This document shows, in pieces, positions 43,912-52,622 of a DNA stretch of 64,000 nt. The position numbers and the translations under genes were made by a program. Origin of the DNA: Sphingomonas sp. Root720 (GTDB lineage Bacteria; Pseudomonadota; Alphaproteobacteria; Sphingomonadales; Sphingomonadaceae); assembly GCF_001428605.1 (NCBI RefSeq), contig NZ_LMID01000011.1:248001-312000 (forward strand), given 5' to 3'. How positions within the stretch are numbered: the stretch's first letter is position 1; every line of letters starts with the position of its first letter. The notes beneath the pieces are model-generated. The model saw only the letters and a list, made by a program, of their open reading frames with translations. It ran no database searches and had not been told where the DNA came from.

Positions 43912-45858
43912 ATGCGGAACGACATGGCCGACCCGGAAGGCCCGTTACGGAAGGATATCGGCCGCGAGGACGGCATGGCGGCGCTGACGCTGGGCGCGCT
44001 CGGCGTCGTGTTCGGCGATATCGGTACCAGCCCGATCTATGCGTTTCGCGAGGCGCTGGGCCAGGCCGCCGAGGACGGGATCGTCGCCGGCGAGATATTG
44101 GGCGTGCTCAGTCTCGCGCTCTGGGCGCTGATCCTCGTCGTCACCTGCAAATATGTCCTCTTCCTGATGCGCGCCGACAATAATGGCGAAGGCGGGGTGC
44201 TCGCGCTGATGGCGCTGGCGCAGCGATCGACCCGGCGACGGCGGACGCTGGTGATGGCACTCGGCGCCGCCGGCGCCGCGTTGTTCTACGGCGACGGGGT
44301 GATCACCCCTGCCCTGTCGGTGCTGTCGGCGGTAGAGGGGCTCAAGACCATACCCGGCCTCGAGCATGCGGTGTCGCGCAGCGAGATCCTGCTGATCACC
44401 TCCGCGATCCTGATCGGGCTGTTCCTGATGCAGGCGCGCGGCACGCGGATCGTCGGCCGGCTGTTCGGTCCGGTCTGCCTGCTCTGGTTCGTGACGATCG
44501 GCGGCATCGGCCTGACCCACATCGCCGACGAACCGGCGATCCTCGCCGCGATCCTTCCCCATAACGGCGTGCTGTTCATGGCCAATCACGGCATCGCCGG
44601 CATGTTCGTGATCGGCGCGGTGTTCCTGACCGTCACGGGCGCCGAGGCGCTGACCGCCGACATGGGCCATTTCGGGGCGAAACCGATCCGCACCGGATGG
44701 TTGTTCATCGTGTTCCCGGCGCTCGCGCTCAACTATCTCGGCCAGGGTGCCTTCGCGCTCCACCGGCTGGAGGTCGCCTCGGCGCGGGGCGTGGAGTTCG
44801 TGAACCAGGACTGGTTCTTCCTGATGGCGCCGGGCCTCACCCGCATCCCGCTCGTGCTGCTGGCGACCTGCGCGACGGTCATCGCCAGCCAGGCGGTGAT
44901 CACCGGCGCCTATTCGCTGACCCGCCAGGCGATCCAGCTCGGCCTGCTGCCGCGCCTCAAGATCCGCCAGACGTCCGAACATGCCGCCGGGCAGATCTAC
45001 CTGCCGACGATCACCATGCTGCTCTTCGTCGGCGTGATGGTGCTGGTGCTCGGCTTCGGCTCCTCCTCGGCGATGGCGGCGGCCTATGGGGTGTCGGTAT
45101 CGGGGACGATGGTCGTGACGACCTGCCTCGCCTTCCTCGTCGTCCGCCGCACCTGGGGCTGGGGCTGGCCGCTGACCATCGCCGTCATCCTGCCTCTGCT
45201 GCTGCTCGACCTGTTCTTCTTCGGTGCCAATATCCTGCGCATCTACGAAGGCGGCTGGGTTCCGCTGATCGTCGCGGGCGGGGTCGGCCTGCTGATCGTG
45301 ACCTGGGTGCGGGGGCGCAAGCTGCTGCTGGCGATCGACCAGAGCCAGGCGATCGAGCTCGAGGAACTCGCCCGCATGCTCCGCGCCCGCCCGCCCGAAC
45401 GGGTGCCCGGCATGGCGATCTTCCTGTCGTCGGGCATGGCGGCGGCGCCGAGTGCGCTGCTCCACAACCTCAAGCACAACAAGATCCTGCACGAGCGCAA
45501 CCTGGCGCTGACGATCAATACCGTGAACTCGCCCGTCGTCCCGGCCGCCAATCGGCTCGACATGACCAATATCGACGAGAATTTTACTCGCGCGGTGCTC
45601 AGCTACGGCTTCATGGAAAGCCCCGACATTCCCCGCGACCTGGCCTTCGCGCTGCGCCATGGCGACAACAAGCTGGAACCGCTGCAGACCAGCTATTTCA
45701 TCGGCCGGTCGACCCTGCGTCCCTCGAAGAACAGCGGCATGCCCTTCTGGCAGGACCTGCTGTTCATCTTCCTCTACCGCAACGCGTCCGATCCCACCGA
45801 CTTCTTCCGTATTCCGCCCAACCGGGTCGTGGAACTCGGCTCGCAGACGACCATCTAG
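43912..45858 (+). CDS. kup: KUP-family potassium uptake protein
   Basis: A 648-aa inner-membrane K+/H+ symporter. The N-terminal helix has ALGVVFGDIGTSPIYAFREAL, the signature of the family, followed by CKYVLFLMRADNNGEGGVLALMAL and LFYGDGVITPALSVLSAVEGL, and ending with a cytosolic C-terminal domain (ITINTVNSPVVPAANRLDM). About twelve hydrophobic segments lie in the first ~440 residues. The ATG at 43912 has GAAGG 8 nt upstream. A second ATG at 43924 is also possible. It is divergent from purC. Sphingomonads often carry more than one kup copy; only one is in this window. Confidence 0.95.
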   Translation: MRNDMADPEGPLRKDIGREDGMAALTLGALGVVFGDIGTSPIYAFREALGQAAEDGIVAGEILGVLSLALWALILVVTCKYVLFLMRADNNGEGGVLALMALAQRSTRRRRTLVMALGAAGAALFYGDGVITPALSVLSAVEGLKTIPGLEHAVSRSEILLITSAILIGLFLMQARGTRIVGRLFGPVCLLWFVTIGGIGLTHIADEPAILAAILPHNGVLFMANHGIAGMFVIGAVFLTVTGAEALTADMGHFGAKPIRTGWLFIVFPALALNYLGQGAFALHRLEVASARGVEFVNQDWFFLMAPGLTRIPLVLLATCATVIASQAVITGAYSLTRQAIQLGLLPRLKIRQTSEHAAGQIYLPTITMLLFVGVMVLVLGFGSSSAMAAAYGVSVSGTMVVTTCLAFLVVRRTWGWGWPLTIAVILPLLLLDLFFFGANILRIYEGGWVPLIVAGGVGLLIVTWVRGRKLLLAIDQSQAIELEELARMLRARPPERVPGMAIFLSSGMAAAPSALLHNLKHNKILHERNLALTINTVNSPVVPAANRLDMTNIDENFTRAVLSYGFMESPDIPRDLAFALRHGDNKLEPLQTSYFIGRSTLRPSKNSGMPFWQDLLFIFLYRNASDPTDFFRIPPNRVVELGSQTTI

Positions 45859-45910
45859 GGTGCGATTCGGAGGCTTGCACCGGCGACGTAACGGCCTATG
45901 CCCTGATGAC

Positions 45911-46330
45911 ATGACCGACTGGCTCGAGCTTCCCCATATCAAGCGGCTCATGAAGGGCCATGCCAATCAGCTCGGTCTGCGCTACGTAGACCATGGCGAC
46001 GACTGGGCGGAGCTCGGCTTCGACTATGATCCGCGCCTCGCCATGAACGCCGAAAACGGCGTGCTCGCCTCGGGGCCGGTCATCTCGCTGATCGACAGCG
46101 CGTCGGGCCTCTCCATCGTCGCCAAGCTGAAAAAAGCGCGGCCGATGGCGACGCTCGACCTGCGAATCGACTATATGCGCGCCGCGCCCCCGGGGCGGTC
46201 GATCATCGCGCGGGCGACCTGCTACAAGGTGACCCGAAACGTCGCCTTCGTGCGCTGCTCGGCGCATGACGGCGACCCCGCCGACCCCGTCGCCCATTCG
46301 CTCGCCAGCTTTTTCTTCACGGGTGATTGA
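45911..46330 (+). CDS. PaaI-type hotdog thioesterase, copy 1
   Basis: A 139-aa protein of the hotdog-fold acyl-CoA thioesterase group. The central helix segment is LASGPVISLIDSASGLSIVAKL, where the active HGG/HGxxxxLxD motif of classical PaaI is replaced by ASGPVISLID, keeping the Asp. MATLDLRIDYMRAAPPGRSI and the long final strand are typical. The TGA overlaps the ATG of the second copy by one base, so the two are coupled and probably form a heteromer or act on related substrates. It follows kup by 52 bp. Confidence 0.83.
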   Translation: MTDWLELPHIKRLMKGHANQLGLRYVDHGDDWAELGFDYDPRLAMNAENGVLASGPVISLIDSASGLSIVAKLKKARPMATLDLRIDYMRAAPPGRSIIARATCYKVTRNVAFVRCSAHDGDPADPVAHSLASFFFTGD

Positions 46331-46710
46331 TGCATTTCCGCTCCCCCTATGCCGACCTGATCGGCGCCCATCCCAACCGGGCGACCGGAGAGCCGATCCT
46401 GAGCGTCGGCTGGCGCCCCGAGATCGAGGGACGGCCGGGCTTCGTCCATGGCGGCGTGATCGCCGGCCTGCTGGAAATGGCCTGTTACGAGGCGCTGGCG
46501 CACGAGATGCGCGAGACCGGCATGCCCAAGGTCAAGCCGATCAACATCGCCGTCGACTATCTGCGCGGCGGGCTGATGACCGAGACCCATGCGGTCGCCC
46601 ATATCGTCCGGATCGGCAAGCGGGTCGCCAATGCGAGCGCGGTCTGCTGGCAGGACGACCGGTCCAGGCCGATCGCGACCGCGCGGATGCACATCCTGCT
46701 CGACCGATAG
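46330..46710 (+). CDS. PaaI-type hotdog thioesterase, copy 2
   Basis: A 126-aa hotdog thioesterase that keeps the classical helix motif FVHGGVIAGLLEMACYEAL (His-Gly-Gly). It likely hydrolyses aryl- or acyl-CoA thioesters. KPINIAVDYLRGGLM and HIVRIGKRVANASAVCWQDDRSRPIATAR are family-typical strands. The ATG at 46330 overlaps the stop of copy 1, and the frame also opens at a TTG one codon earlier. Copy 1 lacks the HGG pattern, so this one may be the catalytic partner. The peptidase gene follows 25 bp later. Confidence 0.85.
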   Translation: MHFRSPYADLIGAHPNRATGEPILSVGWRPEIEGRPGFVHGGVIAGLLEMACYEALAHEMRETGMPKVKPINIAVDYLRGGLMTETHAVAHIVRIGKRVANASAVCWQDDRSRPIATARMHILLDR

Positions 46711-46735
46711 CCAGTCCGGTGCTTAAACCGCGGGC

Positions 46736-48124
46736 ATGACAGATTTCGCCAGCCTGCTCCTGCCCGATCGCGGGGATCCCGCCCACGCGCTGCTCCCGCT
46801 CGCCGCCGACGGCTTCGAGGCCTGGCTGAAGGACCAGTCCATTCAGGTCCGCACCCTCGCCGCCGCCGCCGGGTTCAAGGCCAAGCCGGGCGAGTTGCTG
46901 GTCCTGCCCGGGCGCAAGGACGGCGAATGGTCGGCGGCGTTCGGCGCCGCCAAGACTCCCGGTCCGTGGGACCTCGCCGCGGTCGCGCAGAAGCTGCCCG
47001 CCGGTACCTATCGGATCGAAGGAGACGCTCCGCTGACCGGCGGGCTCGGCTGGCTGCTCGTCCATCACCGCTTCGACCGCTATCTGGCCAAGCCCGATCC
47101 GATCCCGGCCCGCATCCTGCTGTCCAGGGACGCCGCCGCGATCGCCCCGACGGTCGCGCTGGCCGACGCGGTGGCGCTGGTCCGCGACCTGGTCGACACG
47201 CCGGCCGCAGACATGGGGCCGGCCGAGCTTGCCGATGCGGCCGAAGCGGTCGCCAAGGCCCATGGCGCCGAGATCCGCGTGACCAAGGGCGACGCACTCG
47301 ACCAGGGTTATCCGATGATCGCCGCGGTCGGCCGGGCCGCCGTCCGCGATCGGGCGCCGCGGCTGATCGAACTGGAATGGGGCGATCCCAGCCATCCCCG
47401 CGTCGCGATCGTCGGCAAGGGGGTGTGTTTCGATTCGGGCGGTCTCGATCTCAAGCCCTCCTCCGCCATGCTGTTGATGAAGAAGGACATGGGCGGCGCC
47501 GCGCACGCGCTGGCGCTGGCCGGGCTGGTGATGGGCGCGCGGCTGCCGGTGCGGCTCCACCTGTTGATCCCGGCGGTCGAGAATGCAGTGGCCGGCGACG
47601 CCTTCCGTCCCGGCGACATCCTGCGCAGCCGCAAGGGCATCTCGGTCGAGATCGGCAACACCGACGCCGAGGGGCGCCTGGTGCTGGGCGACGCGCTGGC
47701 CCGGGCCGGCGAGGACAAGCCGGTGCTGATCCTCGACTTCGCGACCCTGACGGGCGCGGCGCGGGTCGCGCTCGGCCCCGACCTCCCTGCCCTGTTCGCC
47801 AACGACGATACGCTCGCCGCCGACATCGCGGCGGCTGCGGCGGCGGTTTCCGATCCCGTCTGGCGGATGCCGCTCTGGTCCGATTATGGCGACATGATCA
47901 AGTCGACCATGGCCGACATCAACAATGCGGGCGAAGGCGGCATGGCCGGCGCGGTCACCGCCGCGCTGTTCCTGCAGCGCTTCGTTCCCGACACCACGGC
48001 CTGGGCCCATTTCGATACCTTCGCCTGGCGTCCGTCCGCGCGGCCGGGCCGCCCGAAAGGTGGCGATGCGCTCGGGCTGCGCGCCGCTTTCGCCATGCTG
48101 AAGGCCAAATTCGTTACGCCCTGA
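46736..48124 (+). CDS. Leucyl aminopeptidase family M17 peptidase
   Basis: Removes N-terminal residues from peptides using two metals. The 462-aa enzyme has the family catalytic core in its C-terminal two-thirds: GKGVCFDSGGLDLKPSSAM (metal Asp and Lys), KKDMGGAAHAL, and the signature NTDAEGRLVLGDAL with Asp, Glu and the Arg. MADINNAGEGGMAGAVTAALFL is also typical. The N-terminal ~130 residues are divergent, which is common in the alphaproteobacterial cytosol M17 group distinct from PepA. It follows the thioesterases with a 25-bp gap and may be in one operon with them. Confidence 0.9.
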   Translation: MTDFASLLLPDRGDPAHALLPLAADGFEAWLKDQSIQVRTLAAAAGFKAKPGELLVLPGRKDGEWSAAFGAAKTPGPWDLAAVAQKLPAGTYRIEGDAPLTGGLGWLLVHHRFDRYLAKPDPIPARILLSRDAAAIAPTVALADAVALVRDLVDTPAADMGPAELADAAEAVAKAHGAEIRVTKGDALDQGYPMIAAVGRAAVRDRAPRLIELEWGDPSHPRVAIVGKGVCFDSGGLDLKPSSAMLLMKKDMGGAAHALALAGLVMGARLPVRLHLLIPAVENAVAGDAFRPGDILRSRKGISVEIGNTDAEGRLVLGDALARAGEDKPVLILDFATLTGAARVALGPDLPALFANDDTLAADIAAAAAAVSDPVWRMPLWSDYGDMIKSTMADINNAGEGGMAGAVTAALFLQRFVPDTTAWAHFDTFAWRPSARPGRPKGGDALGLRAAFAMLKAKFVTP

Positions 48125-48253
48125 GACTGGTCGCCGGTTTTCAGCGACAAAACGCAATGATTGCCGTCGACCAGTGAAACGAAATCGAACGGCCCGCGTT
48201 TTCCGGCCGGGGTTGCACTACCCCGACAGGATTTTATGCAAAGGGCGCGTACC

Positions 48254-48583
48254 ATGTCCGAAAACCAGCTGTCCCAGTGGATGCGAGCCCTGGTCTCCTA
48301 TGTCCGCTCCGGGCAACCTGATCTGACGAACCGGCAGATGGCCCTGCTGCTGATCAGCTACATCACTCCCGGCCCGCATACGGTGCGTGGCCTTGCCCAG
48401 CAACTGGGCGTCTCGAAGCCCGTCATCACGCGCGCCTTGAACACATTGGGTTCGCTCGGCTATCTGCGCCGCGAACGCGACGATAATGATCGCCGCAACA
48501 TCTTTGTCGCCAAGACCGAAAAAGGGGCCGCCTTCCTCGATGCCTTCGGAAAATCCATCGATCTCGAAAAGGCTCGCGGCTGA
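48254..48583 (+). CDS. MarR-type winged-helix transcriptional regulator
   Basis: A 109-aa DNA-binding protein with a winged helix-turn-helix: LTNRQMALLLISYITPGPHTVRGLAQQLGVSKPVITRALNTLGSLGYLRRERDDNDRRNIFVAKTE. It is shorter than typical MarR proteins and may be a compact regulator. Met at 48236 is in frame but only 4 nt from AGGA, while the ATG at 48254 has AAGGG at ~9 nt. Its 3' end overlaps the NlpC/P60 gene by 44 bp in another frame, so the two are probably coregulated. The ligand and operators are unknown. Confidence 0.87.
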   Translation: MSENQLSQWMRALVSYVRSGQPDLTNRQMALLLISYITPGPHTVRGLAQQLGVSKPVITRALNTLGSLGYLRRERDDNDRRNIFVAKTEKGAAFLDAFGKSIDLEKARG

Positions 48584-49475
48584 CGGCAAGACCGGCGGCC
48601 GCCTGCCTGCGGCCGCCTTCCACCTCGACGGACCCACGCGGAGGCTCGATCCGCGGACCAACGCCTATCGCCGCGACATCGCCGATGTCGCGCTCGCGGG
48701 CACCCTGTTCGCACCGCATTATGCGGCGCCGATGGCGAGCATGGGAGGCGCCGCCGCCGCGATGATGCGCAAGACCGCCAGCCATCAGGCCGAGGCGGTG
48801 TCGCAGCTTCTGCCGGGCGAGGCCTTCGCCGTCCTCGACCTGGCCGGCAGCTGGGCCTGGGGCTTTTCCGTCCACGACCATTATGTCGGCTATGTCGACG
48901 CCGGGCTGCTGGTGCCAGCGCTGCCAGCCACCCACCGCGTCCATGTGCGCGAAGCGTTGCGGTTTGCGGCGCCGTCGATCAAGGCGCCGATGCTGGGCAC
49001 GTTGCCGTTGGGCGCGCGGCTGGCCGGCGAGCTTCGCGACGACTTCCTCGCGACGGGCGACGGCTTCGTCCATGCGCGCCACGTCGTCGCGCTCGACCTG
49101 CTCTCGGACGACCCGGTGACGGTGGCCGAAACGCTTCTGGACACGCCCTATCTGTGGGGCGGCCGCGGCGCCGACGGCATCGACTGTTCGGGGCTGGTCC
49201 AGGTCGCGCTCGCCGCCTGCGGAATCGCCGCCCCGCGCGACACCGACATGCAGCGCGAGACCCTGGGCAGGCCATTGCCCGAGGAGGCCCGCCTCCGACG
49301 CGGGGACGTCATCAGCTTCCCCGGCCATGTCGGCCTGATGGTGGACGAAGACCGTCTGATCCATGCCAATGCGCATTGGATGAGTGTGGTGATCGAACCC
49401 CTCGCCGACGTCGTGGCCCGCCTTGCCCCCCATCATGACCGGCCGATATCGAGCCGGCGGAGACTCGATCCATGA
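48540..49475 (+). CDS. NlpC/P60 (C40) peptidoglycan peptidase with SH3 domains
   Basis: A 311-aa cell-wall endopeptidase. Residues ~70-190 contain SH3-like segments ([38 protein letters not shown]), and residues ~205-300 hold the C40 catalytic domain: [22 protein letters not shown] with the nucleophile Cys and [28 protein letters not shown] with the His residues. No clear signal peptide is visible, as in the alphaproteobacterial dipeptidyl-peptidase type group. The ATG at 48540 lies 44 bp inside the MarR gene, with a weak ribosome site; the frame is open 18 codons further. Its stop overlaps argC by four bases. Confidence 0.88.
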   Translation: MPSENPSISKRLAADGKTGGRLPAAAFHLDGPTRRLDPRTNAYRRDIADVALAGTLFAPHYAAPMASMGGAAAAMMRKTASHQAEAVSQLLPGEAFAVLDLAGSWAWGFSVHDHYVGYVDAGLLVPALPATHRVHVREALRFAAPSIKAPMLGTLPLGARLAGELRDDFLATGDGFVHARHVVALDLLSDDPVTVAETLLDTPYLWGGRGADGIDCSGLVQVALAACGIAAPRDTDMQRETLGRPLPEEARLRRGDVISFPGHVGLMVDEDRLIHANAHWMSVVIEPLADVVARLAPHHDRPISSRRRLDP

Positions 49476-50413
49476 CCGCCAAGGTCTTCATAGACGGTGC
49501 CGCGGGCACCACCGGCCTCGAAATCCGCGATCGGCTCGCGGGACGGCCGGATATCGAACTGCTCAGCATCGCCGAGGCGCGGCGCAAGGACCCGGCCGCG
49601 CGCGCCGAGGCGCTGAACGCCGCCGACGCGGTGGTACTCTGCCTACCCGACGACGCTGCGCGCGAAGCCGTAGCGCTGATCGCGAATCCCGCGGCGCGGG
49701 TGATCGACGCATCGACCGCGCACCGTACCGCCGCCGGCTGGGCCTATGGCTTCGCCGAGCTCGATCCGGGCCAGCGCGAGACGCTTGCAAGCGCGACCCG
49801 CATCTCCAACCCCGGCTGCTATCCGACCGGCTTCCTCGCGCTCGTCCGGCCCCTGGTGCGCGCCGGGTTGCTGCCTGCCGACACGCCGCTGTCGACCAAC
49901 GCCGTGTCGGGCTATTCGGGGGGCGGCAAGGCGATGATCGCGATGTTCGAGGACCCGGCTTCGCCCGACGCGACCGACACCGCGTTCCGCGCCTACGCAC
50001 TCGGGCTCGGCCACAAGCATGTGCCGGAGATGCGGAAACATGCCGGGCTGGCCCATCCGCCGATCTTCTTCCCCTCGGTCGCCAAGACCTATCGCGGCAT
50101 GCTGGTCGAGGTGCCGCTGCACCTGCACCTGCTGCCCGGCCGCCCCACCGGAGACGCGGTCCGCGATGTGTTGCGCGCCGCCTATGACGGCAGCGCGGTC
50201 GTGCGCGTCGCTGCCGACAATCCCCCCTTCCTGACGATCGAGCAGGCGGCGGGCACCGACCGGCTCGACCTGTTCGTCTATGCCGACGAGACGGCGGGCC
50301 AGGCCCGGCTGGTGGCGGCGCTCGACAATCTCGGCAAGGGCGCGGCGGGCGCGGCCGTCCAGAATCTGAACATCGCGCTGGGACTGGCGGAAACCGAGGG
50401 TCTCCGCCTGTAG
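49472..50413 (+). CDS. argC: N-acetyl-gamma-glutamyl-phosphate reductase, type 2
   Basis: Reduces N-acetylglutamyl phosphate to the semialdehyde with NADPH in arginine synthesis. The 313-aa short (AGPR type 2) form begins [19 protein letters not shown] and carries the catalytic Cys116 in [18 protein letters not shown]. Also seen are [19 protein letters not shown] and [17 protein letters not shown] overlap at 49472-49475 ties it to the NlpC gene, an unusual partner. The N-terminal nucleotide fold and Cys are intact, so it should be active. Confidence 0.94.
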   Translation: MTAKVFIDGAAGTTGLEIRDRLAGRPDIELLSIAEARRKDPAARAEALNAADAVVLCLPDDAAREAVALIANPAARVIDASTAHRTAAGWAYGFAELDPGQRETLASATRISNPGCYPTGFLALVRPLVRAGLLPADTPLSTNAVSGYSGGGKAMIAMFEDPASPDATDTAFRAYALGLGHKHVPEMRKHAGLAHPPIFFPSVAKTYRGMLVEVPLHLHLLPGRPTGDAVRDVLRAAYDGSAVVRVAADNPPFLTIEQAAGTDRLDLFVYADETAGQARLVAALDNLGKGAAGAAVQNLNIALGLAETEGLRL

Positions 50414-50473
50414 ATTTACAAGGCCGGAAAAGCGGCGCATCTTCCCCTGGTCGGAGCGATGGGGAGGATCGCG

Positions 50474-50890
50474 ATGGTGCCTGTCTGGTATTGGGTGGTG
50501 TCGGCGGTCCTGCTGGTCTGGAACGCCGTCGGCTGCCTCGCCTGCTTCAGCCAGATGACGATGAACGCCGAGAAGCTCGCCCGGCTCCCCGTCGAACAGC
50601 GCGCAGCCTGGACGGCGATGCCGGCAACGGCCGAGGCGGCCTATGTCGTCGCGGTCGGCGCAGGCCTGCTTGGCGCGATCGCGCTGCTGTGCCGCTGCCT
50701 CGCCGCCGGTCCGCTCTTCGTCGCCTCGCTGGTCGCGGTGATCGTGCAGTTCGGCTGGTTCTTCGTCGTCTACCGGGGCGCGTCGAAACTCGGCCCCTCG
50801 TCGCTCGCCTTTCCCGCCGTCATCGCGTTCGTCGCCGTGGCGCAGATCGGCTTCGCCTGCTGGGCGAAGACCGCAGGCCTGCTCGGTTGA
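50474..50890 (+). CDS. Four-helix membrane protein, paralogue 1
   Basis: A 138-aa hydrophobic protein with about four helices (WYWVVSAVLLVWNAVGCLACF, AAYVVAVGAGLLGAIALLC, FVASLVAVIVQFGWFFVVY, AFPAVIAFVAVAQIGFACW). No named family was recognised. The next gene encodes a clear paralogue with the same layout (WYWVV, AVIVQFG, AVAQ). ATGs at 50459 and 50474 are both in frame; 50474 lacks an ideal ribosome site but gives the shared N-terminus. It is probably an inner-membrane protein of unknown function. Confidence 0.72.
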   Translation: MVPVWYWVVSAVLLVWNAVGCLACFSQMTMNAEKLARLPVEQRAAWTAMPATAEAAYVVAVGAGLLGAIALLCRCLAAGPLFVASLVAVIVQFGWFFVVYRGASKLGPSSLAFPAVIAFVAVAQIGFACWAKTAGLLG

Positions 50891-50970
50891 TATTTTCGCC
50901 GCGCCGGTAGGATCGCGGCCCGCCTGCTCGTCTTCTTAGGATCGCATAGGTCATTGCAGGGAGAAGGACG

Positions 50971-51414
50971 ATGAATGAGGTGGACGGGAGAGTGGGCATA
51001 CCCGCCTGGTACTGGGTCGTCGGGGTCGTGCTGCTGCTTTGGGGGGCGGCCGGGCTGTTCGCCTTCTACAGCCAGTTGACCACGCCCTACGAGCGGATGG
51101 TCGCCGAGATGGGCAAGCTCGCGGCCGACTGCATCAAGGGCATGCCGGGCTGGCTCTGGTGGGTTTATGGCGTCGCCGTGTGGAGCGGCGTTTTCGGCAC
51201 GATCGCGTTGCTGCTGCGGCGCGCCTGGGCGCAGCCGCTCTACCTGATCTCGCTGGCCGCGGTGATCGTCCAGTTCGGGCACAGTTTCCTGATCGCGAAG
51301 ATCCACCTGCTGATGGACTGGAGCGCGGCGGTCTTTCCCGCCTTCATCATCCTGATGGCGGTCGCCCAGCTCTGCTTCGCCGGCCATGCGAAGAAGCGCG
51401 GCTGGCTGCGCTGA
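50971..51414 (+). CDS. Four-helix membrane protein, paralogue 2
   Basis: A 147-aa paralogue of the preceding gene: PAWYWVVGVVLLLWGAAGLFAFYSQL, LWWVYGVAVWSGVFGTIALLL, LYLISLAAVIVQFGHSFLI and VFPAFIILMAVAQLCFAGHA correspond to its four helices. It has a strong GGGAGAAGGA ribosome site before the ATG at 50971. The pair probably arose by tandem duplication. Function unknown, possibly a small sensor or transporter-like membrane protein. It is followed by a repeat-filled gap. Confidence 0.78.
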   Translation: MNEVDGRVGIPAWYWVVGVVLLLWGAAGLFAFYSQLTTPYERMVAEMGKLAADCIKGMPGWLWWVYGVAVWSGVFGTIALLLRRAWAQPLYLISLAAVIVQFGHSFLIAKIHLLMDWSAAVFPAFIILMAVAQLCFAGHAKKRGWLR

Positions 51415-51430
51415 GCCTGTTCCAAATGCG

Positions 51431-51600
51431 TCGTGCCAGCGAAGACGGGATCTTTGCGTAAACGCCGTCCCCCCGACGAAAGCCGGGACGATGAAGAGAA
51501 TGGAGATGGGCGCTTAAGCCAAGGTCCCTCGAAGGCTGGCATCTCCGGACGCGATGCGAGCCAACCCTCCCGGGACCCCAGACTTCGCTGGGGCGACGTT
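51431..51600. repeat. Dispersed intergenic repeat cluster, copy C
   Basis: The gap between the paralogue and mltG (51415-51620) is filled by several arms: GTGCCAGCGAAGACGGGATC (51435-51454), CCCCGACGAAAGCCGGGACGAT (about 51472-51493) and CCCCAGACTTCGCTGGGG (51578-51595). It is a longer, mosaic copy of the family seen at 18.5, 40.9, 55.1 and 60.4 kb. No gene in this gap. Confidence 0.65.
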
Positions 51601-51620
51601 CGAGGGAATATGTGCGGAGC

Positions 51621-52592
51621 CTACATCTCGCCGCGCGAACGGCGGATGGCGTAGAAGCGCTGGACGTTGGCATTGTGCTCGGCGAGGGTGTTGGCGAAGA
51701 CGTGGCCGCCCTTGCCGTCGGCGACGAAATAGAGCGCCGGACTCTTCGCCGGATCGAGCACCGCCTCGATCGCCGCCTTGCTGGGATTGGCGATGGGGCC
51801 CTCGGGAAGCCCCGCCGAGGCATAAGTGTTGTAGCCGTTGACCGCCCGCAGCTCCGACAGGCGAATCCGGCGGCCAAGCGGCTTGCCCCGGGTGATCGGG
51901 TAGATCACGGTCGGATCGGCCTGCAGCTTCATCCCCTCGCGGACGCGGTTCGAATAGACCGCCGCGACCATCGGCCGTTCGGAGGCGACCGCGGTCTCCT
52001 TCTCGACGATCGAGGCCAGGATCAGGGCGTCGCGCTTGCTGGTGACGACGCTCGTCGGCTTGCGCGCGGCCCAGGCCCCGTCGAGCGCGGCGCGCATCGC
52101 CGCCTGCATGCGCGCCAGCACCGCGGCGCGCGGCTCGCCCGCCTCGAAGCTGTAGCTATCGGGCAGCACCGATCCCTCGGCCGGGACGGCGATCGTGCCG
52201 GTCAGCTGGGGCTCGGCCATCAGCCGCTCATGGACGAGGATCGACGGCATCCCCTCGGGGATGGTGACGAGGTGCTGGACCGCCTTGCCGTGCTGGAGCA
52301 GGTCGAGGATCTCGGCGCCGCTCGCGCGGGCCGGAATCTCGAACTCGCCCGCGCGGACCGGGTCCTGCGACCCGAAGCGCCGGGCGAAGCGCAGGAAGTT
52401 GGTGGTCGACCGGACCGCCCCCGCCTTCTCGAGCGCGCGCGCCGCCGAGGCGAGCGTGTCGCCCTTCCGGACCTGAATGCTGACCGGCTTCCGGAGCGGG
52501 CCTTCGCCCCACCAGTCGCGCGAGATCCAGAGCACGGCTCCGCCGCCGACCAGCGCGAGGATCAGGACCAGCGCGATCAGCCGGCGGATCAT
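51621..52592 (-). CDS. mltG: Endolytic murein transglycosylase MltG
   Basis: Cuts new glycan strands near the inner membrane and helps set their length. The 323-aa protein has an N-terminal membrane helix (IRRLIALVLILALVGGGAVLWI, residues ~2-23), a LysM-like segment (SIQVRKGDTLASAARAL) and the catalytic Glu197 in LILASIVEKET. PEGMPSILV and QADPTVIYPITRGK are further family landmarks, with NPSKAAIEAVLDPAKSPALYFVADGKGGHVF near the end. The ATG at 52592 has an AGGAGG site, so it is preferred to a TTG eight codons upstream. It ends the fabF operon, 30 bp downstream of fabF. Confidence 0.93.
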   Translation of the reverse strand: MIRRLIALVLILALVGGGAVLWISRDWWGEGPLRKPVSIQVRKGDTLASAARALEKAGAVRSTTNFLRFARRFGSQDPVRAGEFEIPARASGAEILDLLQHGKAVQHLVTIPEGMPSILVHERLMAEPQLTGTIAVPAEGSVLPDSYSFEAGEPRAAVLARMQAAMRAALDGAWAARKPTSVVTSKRDALILASIVEKETAVASERPMVAAVYSNRVREGMKLQADPTVIYPITRGKPLGRRIRLSELRAVNGYNTYASAGLPEGPIANPSKAAIEAVLDPAKSPALYFVADGKGGHVFANTLAEHNANVQRFYAIRRSRGEM

Positions 52593-52622
52593 GGAGGGCC
52601 TCCTCCGGCGCGCCAATCCGCC

